64,000 nt of DNA from positions 76,371-140,370 of the forward strand of contig NZ_LJGW01000377.1 of assembly GCF_001751255.1 (NCBI RefSeq), given 5' to 3'. This document shows, in pieces, positions 1 to 8,100 of this stretch. Below the pieces are notes generated by a model that made no database searches, was not told the origin of the DNA, and worked only from the letters and a program-made list of their open reading frames with translations. The translations under genes were made by a program, and so were the position numbers. Within the stretch, counting starts at the first letter, position 1, and the number at the start of each line of letters is the position of its first letter. This DNA is from Streptomyces nanshensis (GTDB taxonomy: Bacteria; Actinomycetota; Actinomycetes; Streptomycetales; Streptomycetaceae).

Positions 1-2
1 GG

Positions 3-887
3 CAGCTGCTGGAGCGGCTGACCGCCCGCGCTCAGTTCCTTCGCCGCGACCGGGGGGGCATCGTCCCGCTGCCTCACATCTGGGTCGCAGGTCACCCTCA
101 CGCCATTCCCCTGGCGCCTCCGGCGCGCGGCGCGGACGTCCTCACGCTCGTCAACGAGGGCCACCTCTATCAGGACCCCGGGCGTGGGAGCCGCATCGAC
201 GATGCCCTGGAGCTCGCTGCGTCCCTGAACCGCGGGCCTCTCGCTCCGGCCGTCGCGGGAGGATGGGCGGCTGTGGAGTCCCTGCTCACCCACCCCGACG
301 ACCCGCAGGAGCAGGAGCGCTCGGGTAAGGCGGTTGCCGCGGACCGGCTGGCGGCTGTCATCGCCTGTTCCTGGCCGCGCGCGGAACTGACGGCCCTGGC
401 GCACCGGCACAAGCCTCAGCAGCCTGACGAGCTGCAGCGCAGCGTCCAGGCATGTACGACGAACCGTGAGCGTGCCCGCCTCGTGGCTCAGGCGCTGCGC
501 ACCGCCGGTGCCGATGTCCTGGACTTCTCCGGCTCCTCGACGAAGTGGAGCGACATTCCGGCCGGACAGCGTATGGCCGACCTCGTCGGTGGCCCTCGCC
601 GCGTGCTCAGTGATGTCGCTCAGACCTTCCGCATCGCACTTCGGAGGCTCTACCGCACAAGGAATGTGATCTTGCACGGCGGGGCCACCCGTGGAGTGGC
701 GCTGGAGGCGTCTTTGCGTACGGCGGCCCCGTTAGTCGGAGCAGGCCTCGACCGGTTCGTGCACGCCGTCTACGAGGAGGGTGTGGCTCCCCTGGATCTG
801 GCGGCGCGTGCCGATGTCGCGCTGTCGCTCGTCGACGGCGAGACGAACCTCGATCTGGTTGATCTCCTTGAGCCCGGCGGGAGTTGA
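3..887 (+). CDS. HEPN-like domain protein, 5' end outside window
   Basis: The reading frame is open from base 3, so the N-terminus lies upstream of the window and 294 residues are visible. The C-terminal third contains an R-N-x3-H-G motif (RTRNVILHGG) in a helical, charged setting. That pattern is typical of HEPN or ApeA-like domains, many of which are RNases of defence or stress systems. The protein ends at 887, 67 bases from the convergent gene on the other strand, with a hairpin between them. I do not recognise the N-terminal part. The HEPN assignment rests on one motif and is tentative; the coding assignment is firmer because the frame has good codon bias throughout. Confidence 0.6.
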   Translation, partial: QLLERLTARAQFLRRDRGGIVPLPHIWVAGHPHAIPLAPPARGADVLTLVNEGHLYQDPGRGSRIDDALELAASLNRGPLAPAVAGGWAAVESLLTHPDDPQEQERSGKAVAADRLAAVIACSWPRAELTALAHRHKPQQPDELQRSVQACTTNRERARLVAQALRTAGADVLDFSGSSTKWSDIPAGQRMADLVGGPRRVLSDVAQTFRIALRRLYRTRNVILHGGATRGVALEASLRTAAPLVGAGLDRFVHAVYEEGVAPLDLAARADVALSLVDGETNLDLVDLLEPGGS

Positions 888-938
888 TCCCTTCGCGGAG
901 CGGTGCGCCCGTGCTGCGTCGGGCGGGGAGCCGGGCCT

Positions 939-959
939 GCTGACGCGAAGCGCGTCAGC
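939..959. terminator. Hairpin between convergent genes
   Basis: A 9-bp perfect stem (GCTGACGCG / CGCGTCAGC) with a 3-base loop lies between two converging stop codons at 887 and 955. It partly overlaps the end of the minus-strand gene. No T-run follows. The position suggests a bidirectional terminator. Confidence 0.55.
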
Positions 960-1335
960 GCGTTCCGGACTCGGGGAGCGGCACGGTCTGCTGCCACGCC
1001 CGCACCAGGACCAGTCGCGACCAACGCCACGGGAGAGGTTCCGTGCGCCATCGCATCCTGCGGATGTGCCGCCATGTACCAGGGGCCAGTTCTGCGCGGT
1101 CGTGCACGAAGTCGTACTCCATCGCGCCGACGAGACGCCGGTGGTGCACTCGGGCACACTCCCGGAGAGCGAAGGTGATGCGCCCGAGGACTTCCCAGGA
1201 GTTGACGTACTTCTCGTCGTCCTCGGCCCGCTCATGCCACTGGTAGATCACCAGGTGGCAGTCCTGCCGGCAGTCGTTGAAGGAGTGTGCCCGTATGCGG
1301 GGACGTCGTGTCAGGAGCCGGGGCAAGGGCATCAT
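955..1335 (-). CDS. Hypothetical protein, 126 aa
   Basis: A small basic protein of 126 residues that starts with two consecutive ATG codons and has a GAGAGG-type ribosome site upstream. It begins 17 bases after the stop of the acetyltransferase gene, so the two probably form one transcript. The middle is rich in His, Arg and Trp, with a HHRRLVGAMEYDFVHDR stretch. No known domain was recognised. A longer alternative frame running to 1836 is open but overlaps the acetyltransferase and looks like its shadow. Confidence 0.6.
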   Translation of the reverse strand: MMPLPRLLTRRPRIRAHSFNDCRQDCHLVIYQWHERAEDDEKYVNSWEVLGRITFALRECARVHHRRLVGAMEYDFVHDRAELAPGTWRHIRRMRWRTEPLPWRWSRLVLVRAWQQTVPLPESGTR

Positions 1336-1352
1336 CTGCGGGCCTCTCGTCT

Positions 1353-2408
1353 TCAACGGCTGCTGAGGCGACAGAAGGTGACGCAGCTCCGCTCCCGGGG
1401 CAGGTACTGCCGCTTGTAGCCCCGCTGGCCCTCGGTCTCGAGGGTCAGCCCGAGGCTGAGGAGGGAGAAACCGTCGTCGGTCAGGTCCTCCGTCAGCCAG
1501 CGCAACAGGGCGTGACCTGGGGCGAGTTCGGCGTAGTCGGGGTCCATGGCCGGGAAGAGGGAGTAGCACCGGTCGTCCCGGTACAGGCACATCTGCTGAG
1601 CGACGACGTGTCCGTCCAACTCGAGAGCGGCGATGAACGCCAGGTCTGCACCGCAGCGTTGCAGGACCGCCGGCCAGGAAGCTTCGTCGCTGATGAGAAC
1701 GTTCTCGGTATCCTCCGGCTGTCCGGCCCAGCGTCGTTGCCGCATCTGGGACAACAGGGGGTAGGCGGCAACGAGTTCGTCCGTACGTCGGCTGCGGCGG
1801 TAGACCACGCGCCGCTCGGCGGCCAGTTCTCCCCACTTGCGTGCGCGGCGTCGGTGTTCCCGCCGGGTGGAGCTGGACATGCGCGCGTAGGCGACGGGTA
1901 GCGGGATCTCCGCGCAGCGGGTCGGATCTTGTGTCCAGCCTCTCTGAGCGGAGAGCTGCTGAGCCAGGCCGCTCTCGGCCGGCATGTCCGGCACGACCAC
2001 ATCGTGGTCGCGGGCGAGTTCCTTCAGCCCTTCGGCGAGAGCCATCGCAACGGAGGAGTCCGCGGCGTACGGGCCGACGGGCAAGGTGTACTCCGCATGG
2101 GGAGCGCCGAGGGGGTAGACCAAGGCGCGGCGGCCGAGCCGCTGTTCACGTACCAGGGCCACGGCGGCCGCGGGCTCCGTTGCGGTGCCCGTGACGAGAA
2201 CCAGGACGCTGGCGGTGGGCGGCAGCTGTGCCGCCCAGGCCGAGAGCCAGGAGGCGGCCTGGTACGGGGTCGCGTCGGGGTCCTGCCCGTACAGCGTCGG
2301 CCACGTCTCGTTCAAGAACTCGAGGGCGCCTTCCCCGGTCAGTGTGCGGAGCGTGATGTCGGACGGAGAAGCGGCCTGATCTGTATGACGGTCGCGAGTC
2401 TCGAGCAT
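1353..2408 (-). CDS. GNAT acetyltransferase, CelD/BioF2-like (Acetyltransf_6)
   Basis: A 351-residue protein of the FemAB/CelD branch of the GNAT fold. The C-terminal half carries the typical GHALLRWLTEDL segment, then a SLGLTLETEGQRGYKRQY-type end, which is the signature of the Acetyltransf_6 family. An AGAGGG ribosome site precedes the ATG. Family members transfer acyl or aminoacyl groups and often sit in cell-envelope or polysaccharide gene groups; the substrate here is unknown. It is followed closely by a small unknown gene on the same strand. Confidence 0.8.
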   Translation of the reverse strand: MLETRDRHTDQAASPSDITLRTLTGEGALEFLNETWPTLYGQDPDATPYQAASWLSAWAAQLPPTASVLVLVTGTATEPAAAVALVREQRLGRRALVYPLGAPHAEYTLPVGPYAADSSVAMALAEGLKELARDHDVVVPDMPAESGLAQQLSAQRGWTQDPTRCAEIPLPVAYARMSSSTRREHRRRARKWGELAAERRVVYRRSRRTDELVAAYPLLSQMRQRRWAGQPEDTENVLISDEASWPAVLQRCGADLAFIAALELDGHVVAQQMCLYRDDRCYSLFPAMDPDYAELAPGHALLRWLTEDLTDDGFSLLSLGLTLETEGQRGYKRQYLPRERSCVTFCRLSSR

Positions 2409-2729
2409 GACGTCGCCCTCTTCTCTCGGGTGGCAGCGGCGCAGGGGTGAGGCCTGGAGGGACCGAGGGTGTGTGAGAGCGCCTGTGGACAGATGCCTGC
2501 TCTGGGCGCGTACCTGTTCAGACGCTTACCGACCGCCCGTGCGCCGCCCTCGCTCCAGCGGACCGGACGGGCGGCAACTCTCCTGGCGTGAGGCCCCGTT
2601 GAGCGGCCCGAGGCCGTCGGGTGCCCCGGCCCGCATGGAGATCCGGAGTATGCTCCGCGGGCGCTGATGGGGCCGTACGGCCGCGGCGGGCGAGCCACAG
2701 CCAGGCCAGTTCTCCGAAGACGAGATCGG
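2409..2729. other. Intergenic stretch, no gene recognised
   Basis: About 320 bases between the acetyltransferase start and the transposase remnant. It should hold the acetyltransferase promoter. Open frames here have no credible coding character. A CTGTCCACA sequence (complement strand, near 2482) resembles a DnaA box but is isolated. Confidence 0.4.
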
Positions 2730-2993
2730 TCATGTCTTCTGCGACGGCTTGCGGCGGTGCGATCTGGTCGTCGCGGCGATGCGCCGCTCACGCAGCCATG
2801 CTCGCTTCGCCTTGGACGGGTAGCCCTTGACCCCCAGCAGGCGGTCCGGGCGCTGACGTGTCCGTACGATCGTGCCGACCACGCGGATCTCGTCGAGTGT
2901 GTCGGGCAGCGTCGTCGTGTCCGCTGCCGGGCCGCCGGTCAGGACGAACGCCAGCGCCCGCCCCTCAGAGATCACGTCACGAGACACACGCAC
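2730..2993 (-). pseudogene. IS5-family transposase remnant
   Basis: About 70 residues read as the central part of an IS5-type DDE transposase: a FVLTGGPAADTTTLPDTL block, then an arginine-rich linker and PDRLLGVKGYPSKAKRAWLR. Intact relatives have GDKGYPS at that point, with the catalytic Asp; here it reads GVKGYPS, so the Asp is replaced by Val. Both ends of the transposase are missing and no terminal inverted repeats were found. It is a decayed insertion sequence. Confidence 0.75.
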
Positions 2994-3097
2994 AAGGGCT
3001 GCGCCCGACGACTTCGAAGACTCTCAGCAACACGCTCTGAGGCTCACCGAGACTCGTTGCTCGCGCCCACCACAAGGATGTCTGACGGCCACTCAAG

Positions 3098-3397
3098 TCA
3101 GACGGGATCGGTGAACGAGATCGGCTTGCCGGCGGCGCGAGCATAGGCGATCTCCCTGCTCGTGGACTCACCGATGTACCCGCCGGGGTTGACGACCAGA
3201 ACCCGGTCAGCCAGGTCGATCTTGCGCAGGTGGAGAGCGTCCAGCGCGGTCTTCTGCTCGTTGGTGACCAACTCGTCTGCTTCGCCTGGCGCGACGACGA
3301 TGACACCTGCGAAGGTCAGATCTTGGTTCGCCACACGCATCTCGTCCGCGAACCGGGTAGAGCCGCAGATACACACAATCTCAGGCCGGTCGGACAC
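3098..3397 (-). CDS. Nucleoside 2-deoxyribosyltransferase-like protein, 99 aa
   Basis: A short Rossmann-like protein that begins with the hallmark IVCICGSTRF. It continues with HLRKIDLADRVLVVNPGGYIGESTSREI, a pattern seen in DUF4406 and nucleoside 2-deoxyribosyltransferase-like proteins. The GTG start at 3397 is chosen because AAGGA lies 9 bases upstream; an ATG at 3454 would add an unrelated 19-residue extension. The conserved ESTSREI acidic motif fits nucleotide or nucleotide-sugar binding. The actual substrate is unknown. Confidence 0.7.
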   Translation of the reverse strand: MSDRPEIVCICGSTRFADEMRVANQDLTFAGVIVVAPGEADELVTNEQKTALDALHLRKIDLADRVLVVNPGGYIGESTSREIAYARAAGKPISFTDPV

Positions 3398-3617
3398 GGA
3401 ACAGTCCTTCGGTCGGACGGGAACTGCCGGTGTGCGTGATGACATCACAGACACGGGCCAAGTTTACGCAGTGAGATGGACCCATCCGGCTGCAACTTCG
3501 CAGGCGGGAGGTGTGGTCCCGACGCGGCACGCTCGGGCGACGACGTTCCCGGCCTGGTCTGTGGCTGTCGCACCTTGTGCTGGTCGCAGGCGAGGAGCCG
3601 TTCGCAGCCGTGGTGGG

Positions 3618-4058
3618 TCAGGTCTGTGGATCGATGTAGTCGATGCCCAGGGCTGCTGCGATGCGCATGGCCAGCGAGCGCGGCGCGGCCAGGGGGTGCT
3701 GGGCGATCCACGCGCACACGGAGGGCGGCAGGTTCGCGGTGTTGGCGGGGTTGTCGGGCAGAGTCGCGTGGCAGACGGTCCATCCTTCGTCGTACGACCC
3801 GTCCGGGCCCAGCCCCAGGAGTTCGCGGCGTCGCTCGTCGCTGAGTTGTGTGCCGCGTCGGCCGATGCACGTGGTGCACTTGCCGCTCATGACCCGCACT
3901 CTTCGGGTCGCCGGGTCGAAGACGGACGGGGCGGTCGTGTCAGGGTCTACGGCCCGGTCCGGTACTGCGGGGGCTGCGTGCCGCGGCGCATAGTTGGCCG
4001 GGTCCTGGAAGAAGTCCGCCAGGCTGATCAGCCCGTCTTCAGGAGAACCGGTGGGCAT
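3618..4058 (-). CDS. Putative zinc-binding plasmid/phage-type protein, 146 aa
   Basis: A 146-residue protein whose middle section has GKCTTCIGRRG followed by VCHATLPD and a later VCAW. Related small actinomycete phage and plasmid proteins share the K-C-x2-C-x-R-x-G...CH arrangement, which suggests a metal site or Fe-S cluster. It begins 36 bases downstream of the tpg-like gene on the same strand, so it may belong to the telomere operon. The function is unknown. Confidence 0.6.
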   Translation of the reverse strand: MPTGSPEDGLISLADFFQDPANYAPRHAAPAVPDRAVDPDTTAPSVFDPATRRVRVMSGKCTTCIGRRGTQLSDERRRELLGLGPDGSYDEGWTVCHATLPDNPANTANLPPSVCAWIAQHPLAAPRSLAMRIAAALGIDYIDPQT

Positions 4059-4094
4059 CGCCTACTCCTTCGTGCGTCGGGAGGACGGGTTGAC

Positions 4095-4748
4095 TCAGGT
4101 CGCGGGCGGAGCAGCCGACGCCGATGACTCGTCGGACGGTCCTGGGCTGCTCTGTGTGTTGGAGGGATTGTCCAAAGGCCGGGAGGTGGATCGGAAGTGG
4201 GTGTCGGACGGCTCGAACGTGAAGTCGCTGCCGACGAACCCCCCGTAGAGGCCTCCGTTGAAGTACCGAGCCACTGCGTCGGAGACGATCTCCATCGTCT
4301 CTTCCTCGGTCGTGGCCACCGCGAGCGCAGCTGCTTCGTCTCCGGTCAGGTCCACCTCGATGTCCCGACGGCGGACGGCGGGCGAGCCCCGGATCTCGAA
4401 GGTGCCGGCACGGCTGACCCTGACCGAGTGGCGGGAGAACGGCCGGCCCCTCATCTGCTCTGCCCGACGCTTCCTGCCTCGGGCCGTGGTCTGCACGGCA
4501 GCGGCGTCGTGCTGCAGACGCTCGGCGTTCTCGCGGGAAGGGCTCTTGATCCGCCCGTCCGCCCACTTCCTGACCGTGCTCCGGTTGAGACGGTAGTCCG
4601 CGGCCATCGCGCCCACGTTCCCCCCGTACTTGCGCTCGAGGACCTGAGCAGCCTGCGTTGTGACGAGCTTGGGGGTCTTCCGGGACGGGAAGAGGGCCTC
4701 TTTCGCAGCGATGAACAAACTCTTGGCAGGGCGCGTTCGGCGGGCCAT
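4095..4748 (-). CDS. tpg: Tpg-like telomere terminal protein
   Basis: 217 residues; known Streptomyces Tpg proteins are about 185. Residues 30-80 read as a helix-turn-helix (MAADYRLNRSTVRKWADGRI), followed by an Arg-rich stretch. A R-x-S-R-A-G-T-F segment and a RRRDIEVDLTGDEAAAL segment match the Tpg layout. Tpg is bound covalently to the 5' ends of linear Streptomyces replicons and primes end patching. The C-terminal 40 residues are Ser/Pro-rich and extra. It starts 25 bases after the tap-like gene, as in known tap-tpg operons. An AGGAG lies 12 bases before the ATG. Similarity is divergent, so the role is inferred mainly from motif order plus context. Confidence 0.7.
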   Translation of the reverse strand: MARRTRPAKSLFIAAKEALFPSRKTPKLVTTQAAQVLERKYGGNVGAMAADYRLNRSTVRKWADGRIKSPSRENAERLQHDAAAVQTTARGRKRRAEQMRGRPFSRHSVRVSRAGTFEIRGSPAVRRRDIEVDLTGDEAAALAVATTEEETMEIVSDAVARYFNGGLYGGFVGSDFTFEPSDTHFRSTSRPLDNPSNTQSSPGPSDESSASAAPPAT

Positions 4749-4773
4749 CGCGGTTCGGGGCTCCTGGTCGTCG

Positions 4774-6819
4774 TCACGCTGCGAGCACGGCGCCGGCAGT
4801 GTCGTAGCTGTTGGTCAGCCGGGAGGGGTGTTCCCCGGCATCCATCAAATCGGTCACCGCATCAAGGGGGATGGTGGCCTCGTGCTTGTGCGAGCCCGGT
4901 CCGATTCCCAGCCGCACCGTGCCGGGCAGCGGCTTGCCGTCCGGACGGTAGGCGAGCAGTTCCACGGGAGTGGGCTCGTCGGTGGCGTAGAGCACGGAGT
5001 CGTAGTTCACCGCGATCGGCGCGCGTCCCTTCTCCTGAAAGGTCTTGCGGAGCCGCCGGTGTACGGCCACGCGGGCGGCGGAGACGATGTGGAAGCGGAT
5101 CTCGGGCCGATACTCCCAGGAGCCGGCGACCTTCTCCAGCCAGGCATCGTCTTCCAGACGGGCCGCGGAGTCCGCCCACTTGCCGATGCCGCTCTTGTAG
5201 ACCTGCTTGTAGGCGGTGGCCAGTACGAGGGCGTCGGCCTCCTCGGTGGTCTCGCCGTCCTTGTGCGTGGCGTAGGCGTCGAGGAACTCCTGCGGGGTCT
5301 GGCTGTCCTTCAGGCCGAGGATGGCGTAGGTCCGCTTGTAAGCGGTGCGGATCCGGCCTGTCCACTCCTTGAGCAGGGGCACGGTGTGGTCGCTGAGGTA
5401 GGCGTCGGTGATCGTGCCGGGGTCGAAGCCGTACGCGGTGACCATGTAGGCCACGGTCGGTGTGGCGTACCAGCCGGGGCCCTCGGGCGGCATGCCGTGG
5501 AAGGTCGCGGGGTGCGGCAGTTCCTCGTCGACGGGGACGACGGTGAAGTCGCACCACCACAGGCCCGCGGTCTTGGGGTCCCACTGCGGGTCCTGCGCGC
5601 GCGTGAGCGGTCCGGCGGGCAGGCGCAGCGACTCGGTGACGGACAGGTAGCTGGCGCAGACGTCGACGGCGACGACCCATGGCCTCGCCTTCTCCTCATC
5701 GGTCAGCTCCCTCGCCCACCACTTGTAGTCCTCGTCCGCGCACACCGCCTGCCCCTTGTCGAGGAGTTCGCGGGTGAGCGGATGGCGCGCGCCTGCCGCG
5801 GGGGGCACCGTGGTGTCGCCGGCCGGCAGCGCGCCCTCGCGCAGTTTCGGCTGCCAGTCCCCTGAGTCCTCGTCCTCGACCCACTCCGTGCGCGGACGGG
5901 CCGCCTCCAGCAGTCGCATGCTGGTGGTGGCCGGGCTGGCGCCGGGAGCGACACCGAGATCAGCGACGAAGGTCCGAATGCGGCGTGCGAGGGTGAGGGC
6001 GTCCGGGGTCCCGTGGAGGTCTGCGGCGAGCTGTGCGGTCAGAGCGGCCACGGCCTGCTGCTTCTCGTCGCCCTGGCCGAGCCAGGGCGTGAGGATGACG
6101 CGAGTGGATGCCTTGGGGCCGCCGGGGGCGCCCTTGCGCCTGAAGGCGTGGATGACGGGGCCGAGCTCTTCGGAGATTTCCATTCCAACGCTGGCGGCTG
6201 CCTTGGCAAGTTTCTCCTGCAGCTTCGCGACGGCCTTCGGCGTGGTAGGGAACGACGCGGGCAGGCCGAGCGCCGTGAGGGCGGCGGCCGAGAGGCACAC
6301 GATTCCGTCCTGGTTGCGGCCGCTGGAGTGGATGCGGTCGACACGAAGGGGCAGGCCGGTGCCCAACCAGGCGAACCAGTCGGTGAGTTTCGTTCCAGCC
6401 GGTGCCGGGACGGGAACGTCGACGGTCCACGTTCCGGACTCGGTGACATCGAGGGCGGCAGCGGGCCAGCGTCTGGGGGCGGACGAGCCGCGGGCGGACG
6501 CCTCTTGGGGTGTCGGTGCCGGGGTCTGCTGTGCCGCGTGGGGACGGCCGCGGTAGCGGGCGGCGGGCTGCGGGGAGGCCGGATGCTGGGGCTGTTGCGG
6601 GCCGGCGGTCTCGTCGACGGCAGCTTCGGCGGTGCGGCGGGCGCGCATTTCTTCCTGGCGGGCGATCTCGGCTGCGCGGGAGGCGGGTGTGCAGAGAGCC
6701 GGGCATCGCAGCCAAATGTGGCGCATGCCGCCTCGACCGTCCGGCTGCCAACCGCTGTTGTATCCAGGCCTGATGCTGCCCACACACTCCTTACAGCCCG
6801 CGAGTCGCGCCTGCTGCAT
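4774..6819 (-). CDS. tap: Tap-like telomere-associated protein
   Basis: 681 residues. From about residue 120 the protein follows the Tap family blockwise: GLPASFPTTPKAV, then PWVVAVDVCASYLS, then GPGWYATPTVAYMV, then GIGKWADS, and near the end SVLYATDEPTPVELL with PDGKPLPGTVRLGI. Tap recruits Tpg to the single-stranded telomere overhang in Streptomyces. The usual N-terminal helix-turn-helix of Tap is not seen. Instead there is a Cys pair (CKEC) and a second pair (CPALC) about 30 residues later, which looks like a zinc finger. A strong AGAAAGGAG site precedes the ATG. Directly upstream of the tpg-like gene. Confidence 0.82.
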   Translation of the reverse strand: MQQARLAGCKECVGSIRPGYNSGWQPDGRGGMRHIWLRCPALCTPASRAAEIARQEEMRARRTAEAAVDETAGPQQPQHPASPQPAARYRGRPHAAQQTPAPTPQEASARGSSAPRRWPAAALDVTESGTWTVDVPVPAPAGTKLTDWFAWLGTGLPLRVDRIHSSGRNQDGIVCLSAAALTALGLPASFPTTPKAVAKLQEKLAKAAASVGMEISEELGPVIHAFRRKGAPGGPKASTRVILTPWLGQGDEKQQAVAALTAQLAADLHGTPDALTLARRIRTFVADLGVAPGASPATTSMRLLEAARPRTEWVEDEDSGDWQPKLREGALPAGDTTVPPAAGARHPLTRELLDKGQAVCADEDYKWWARELTDEEKARPWVVAVDVCASYLSVTESLRLPAGPLTRAQDPQWDPKTAGLWWCDFTVVPVDEELPHPATFHGMPPEGPGWYATPTVAYMVTAYGFDPGTITDAYLSDHTVPLLKEWTGRIRTAYKRTYAILGLKDSQTPQEFLDAYATHKDGETTEEADALVLATAYKQVYKSGIGKWADSAARLEDDAWLEKVAGSWEYRPEIRFHIVSAARVAVHRRLRKTFQEKGRAPIAVNYDSVLYATDEPTPVELLAYRPDGKPLPGTVRLGIGPGSHKHEATIPLDAVTDLMDAGEHPSRLTNSYDTAGAVLAA

Positions 6820-6961
6820 GGGTGACTCCTTTCTGCGGGTGCTTCGTGAGTGGAGGCGAACCTCACCTGCGGGCCCGATTCGTGTCGGGTGGCCATCATC
6901 GCCGGTCGGGGCTGTCCGGATGTTCGGGAACCGCCCCGACCGTGCGGTCGTTCGCGTGCGG

Positions 6962-7243
6962 CTACTTGCCCTTCGCGGCTTCCTTCAGCTTGGAGCCCGC
7001 CGAGACCTTCACGCTGTAGCCGGCCGGGACCTCAATGGGGTCACCGGTCTGCGGGTTGCGCGCCGTACGAGCCGCGCGGTGCGTGCGCTCGAAGGTGAGG
7101 AAGCCGGGGATGGTGATCTTCTCGCTGCCCTCTGCCACGGTGTCGCCGACGGTGTCGGCGAAAGCGGCCAGGACGGCGTCGGCGTCCTTTCGGGGCACCT
7201 CGGCGCGCTCGGACAGTGCGGCGACAAGCTCGCTGCGGTTCAT
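6962..7243 (-). CDS. hup: HU-family DNA-binding protein
   Basis: A 93-residue histone-like protein with the standard HU core: MNRSELVAALSERAEV, IPGFLTFERTHRAARTARNPQTG, and a Lys-rich C-terminus. HU proteins bend and coat DNA as dimers. The length and the RNPQTG DNA-binding arm match bacterial HU. An AGGAG lies 7 bases before the ATG. It sits 142 bases upstream of the tap-like gene on the same strand. It may be a replicon-borne HU paralogue. Confidence 0.93.
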   Translation of the reverse strand: MNRSELVAALSERAEVPRKDADAVLAAFADTVGDTVAEGSEKITIPGFLTFERTHRAARTARNPQTGDPIEVPAGYSVKVSAGSKLKEAAKGK

Positions 7244-7581
7244 CTTGTGCTCCTGGTTCGTGTGCGGTGAATCGTGAATCTTCGCCGGATCCTGTCAGAA
7301 GCCGCTGACATTCCCGGCCGGCGCCGGAGGCGTTCTGTGGCGCACTGGTCCCGCGACCATACGACATGACCCGTTAGATTTGACAACTCTTCCCATGAAG
7401 TGCATTTTAAAGATTACCGGTCCGCGAGTCGCGCCCCTGGGCCCTCGAGGACCCGCAAGTCCCGCCGCTTCAGGCTGTGCACCAGCAGAGCGGTTCCCTC
7501 TCCGCCTGCCCGGACCCGCAACTGGGCGGCGAGACAGCCTAGTCCCCGCTCAGCTACCGAACTGACTCCGAAAGAGCCACC
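7244..7581. other. Divergent intergenic region
   Basis: 338 bases between the HU gene (minus strand) and the next plus-strand gene. It holds the candidate HU promoter and presumably a promoter for the rightward genes. Nothing else was recognised. Confidence 0.4.
7335..7390 (-). promoter_or_regulatory. Candidate promoter of the HU gene
   Basis: On the minus strand a TTGTCA hexamer (near 7382) is followed after about 19 bases by TATGGT, in an AT-rich patch that stands out from the surroundings. This is a plausible but imperfect vegetative promoter about 110 bases before the HU start codon. Confidence 0.35.
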
Positions 7582-8025
7582 GTGTCCGCAATCTCCCTTA
7601 CGACATACGGCAACTGCCGCGGACGGCACCGTCGTTCCGCCCGCACGCCTGCCCCCGACCAGACCTGGAAGGACATCGCCGTCGCGGCGGAAGACGCCCG
7701 CCACGCGCTCGTCGCCCGAGCCCCGCGCCAGCAATCCGCGGCTACGGCCGGCCAGATCGCCTGGAACCATCTCGTCCAAGGTCGCTTCCTGCTGAAGGAG
7801 CACTCCAGGACATACATCGGCGCTGGAGGAAGCCCTCTCGGCCGCCTCCGCCGGCGACTCACGACTCGTCGCTGCCTGAAGGCCTTCGACGAGGCGCTGG
7901 TGTACGCCGGTTCGGCAAGGGACGGTCACGACCTCCCGTCGCTGCCGCTGTTGTTCCAGTTCACCGGGCAGCTTCCGGAGATCGAGCGGAATCTCAGTGA
8001 CCGGACGGTGCTGGCCTTCCCGTAG
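7582..8025 (+). CDS. Hypothetical protein, 147 aa
   Basis: GTG start with a GAAAGAG site upstream. Basic N-terminus (Arg-rich residues 12-22), then a mostly helical body. No domain recognised. It is followed after 75 bases by a longer gene on the same strand. A 451-residue open frame on the opposite strand covers the same bases but overlaps the well-supported gene at 8101 and is taken as a shadow. The coding status is moderately supported. Confidence 0.45.
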   Translation: MSAISLTTYGNCRGRHRRSARTPAPDQTWKDIAVAAEDARHALVARAPRQQSAATAGQIAWNHLVQGRFLLKEHSRTYIGAGGSPLGRLRRRLTTRRCLKAFDEALVYAGSARDGHDLPSLPLLFQFTGQLPEIERNLSDRTVLAFP

Positions 8026-8100
8026 CGAGCCGCCAGGCGCCCAGCGATCTGCCGAGACCTGGCCTCCCGCCAGGGCGATCCCACCTTCGAGGAGTGGCCC

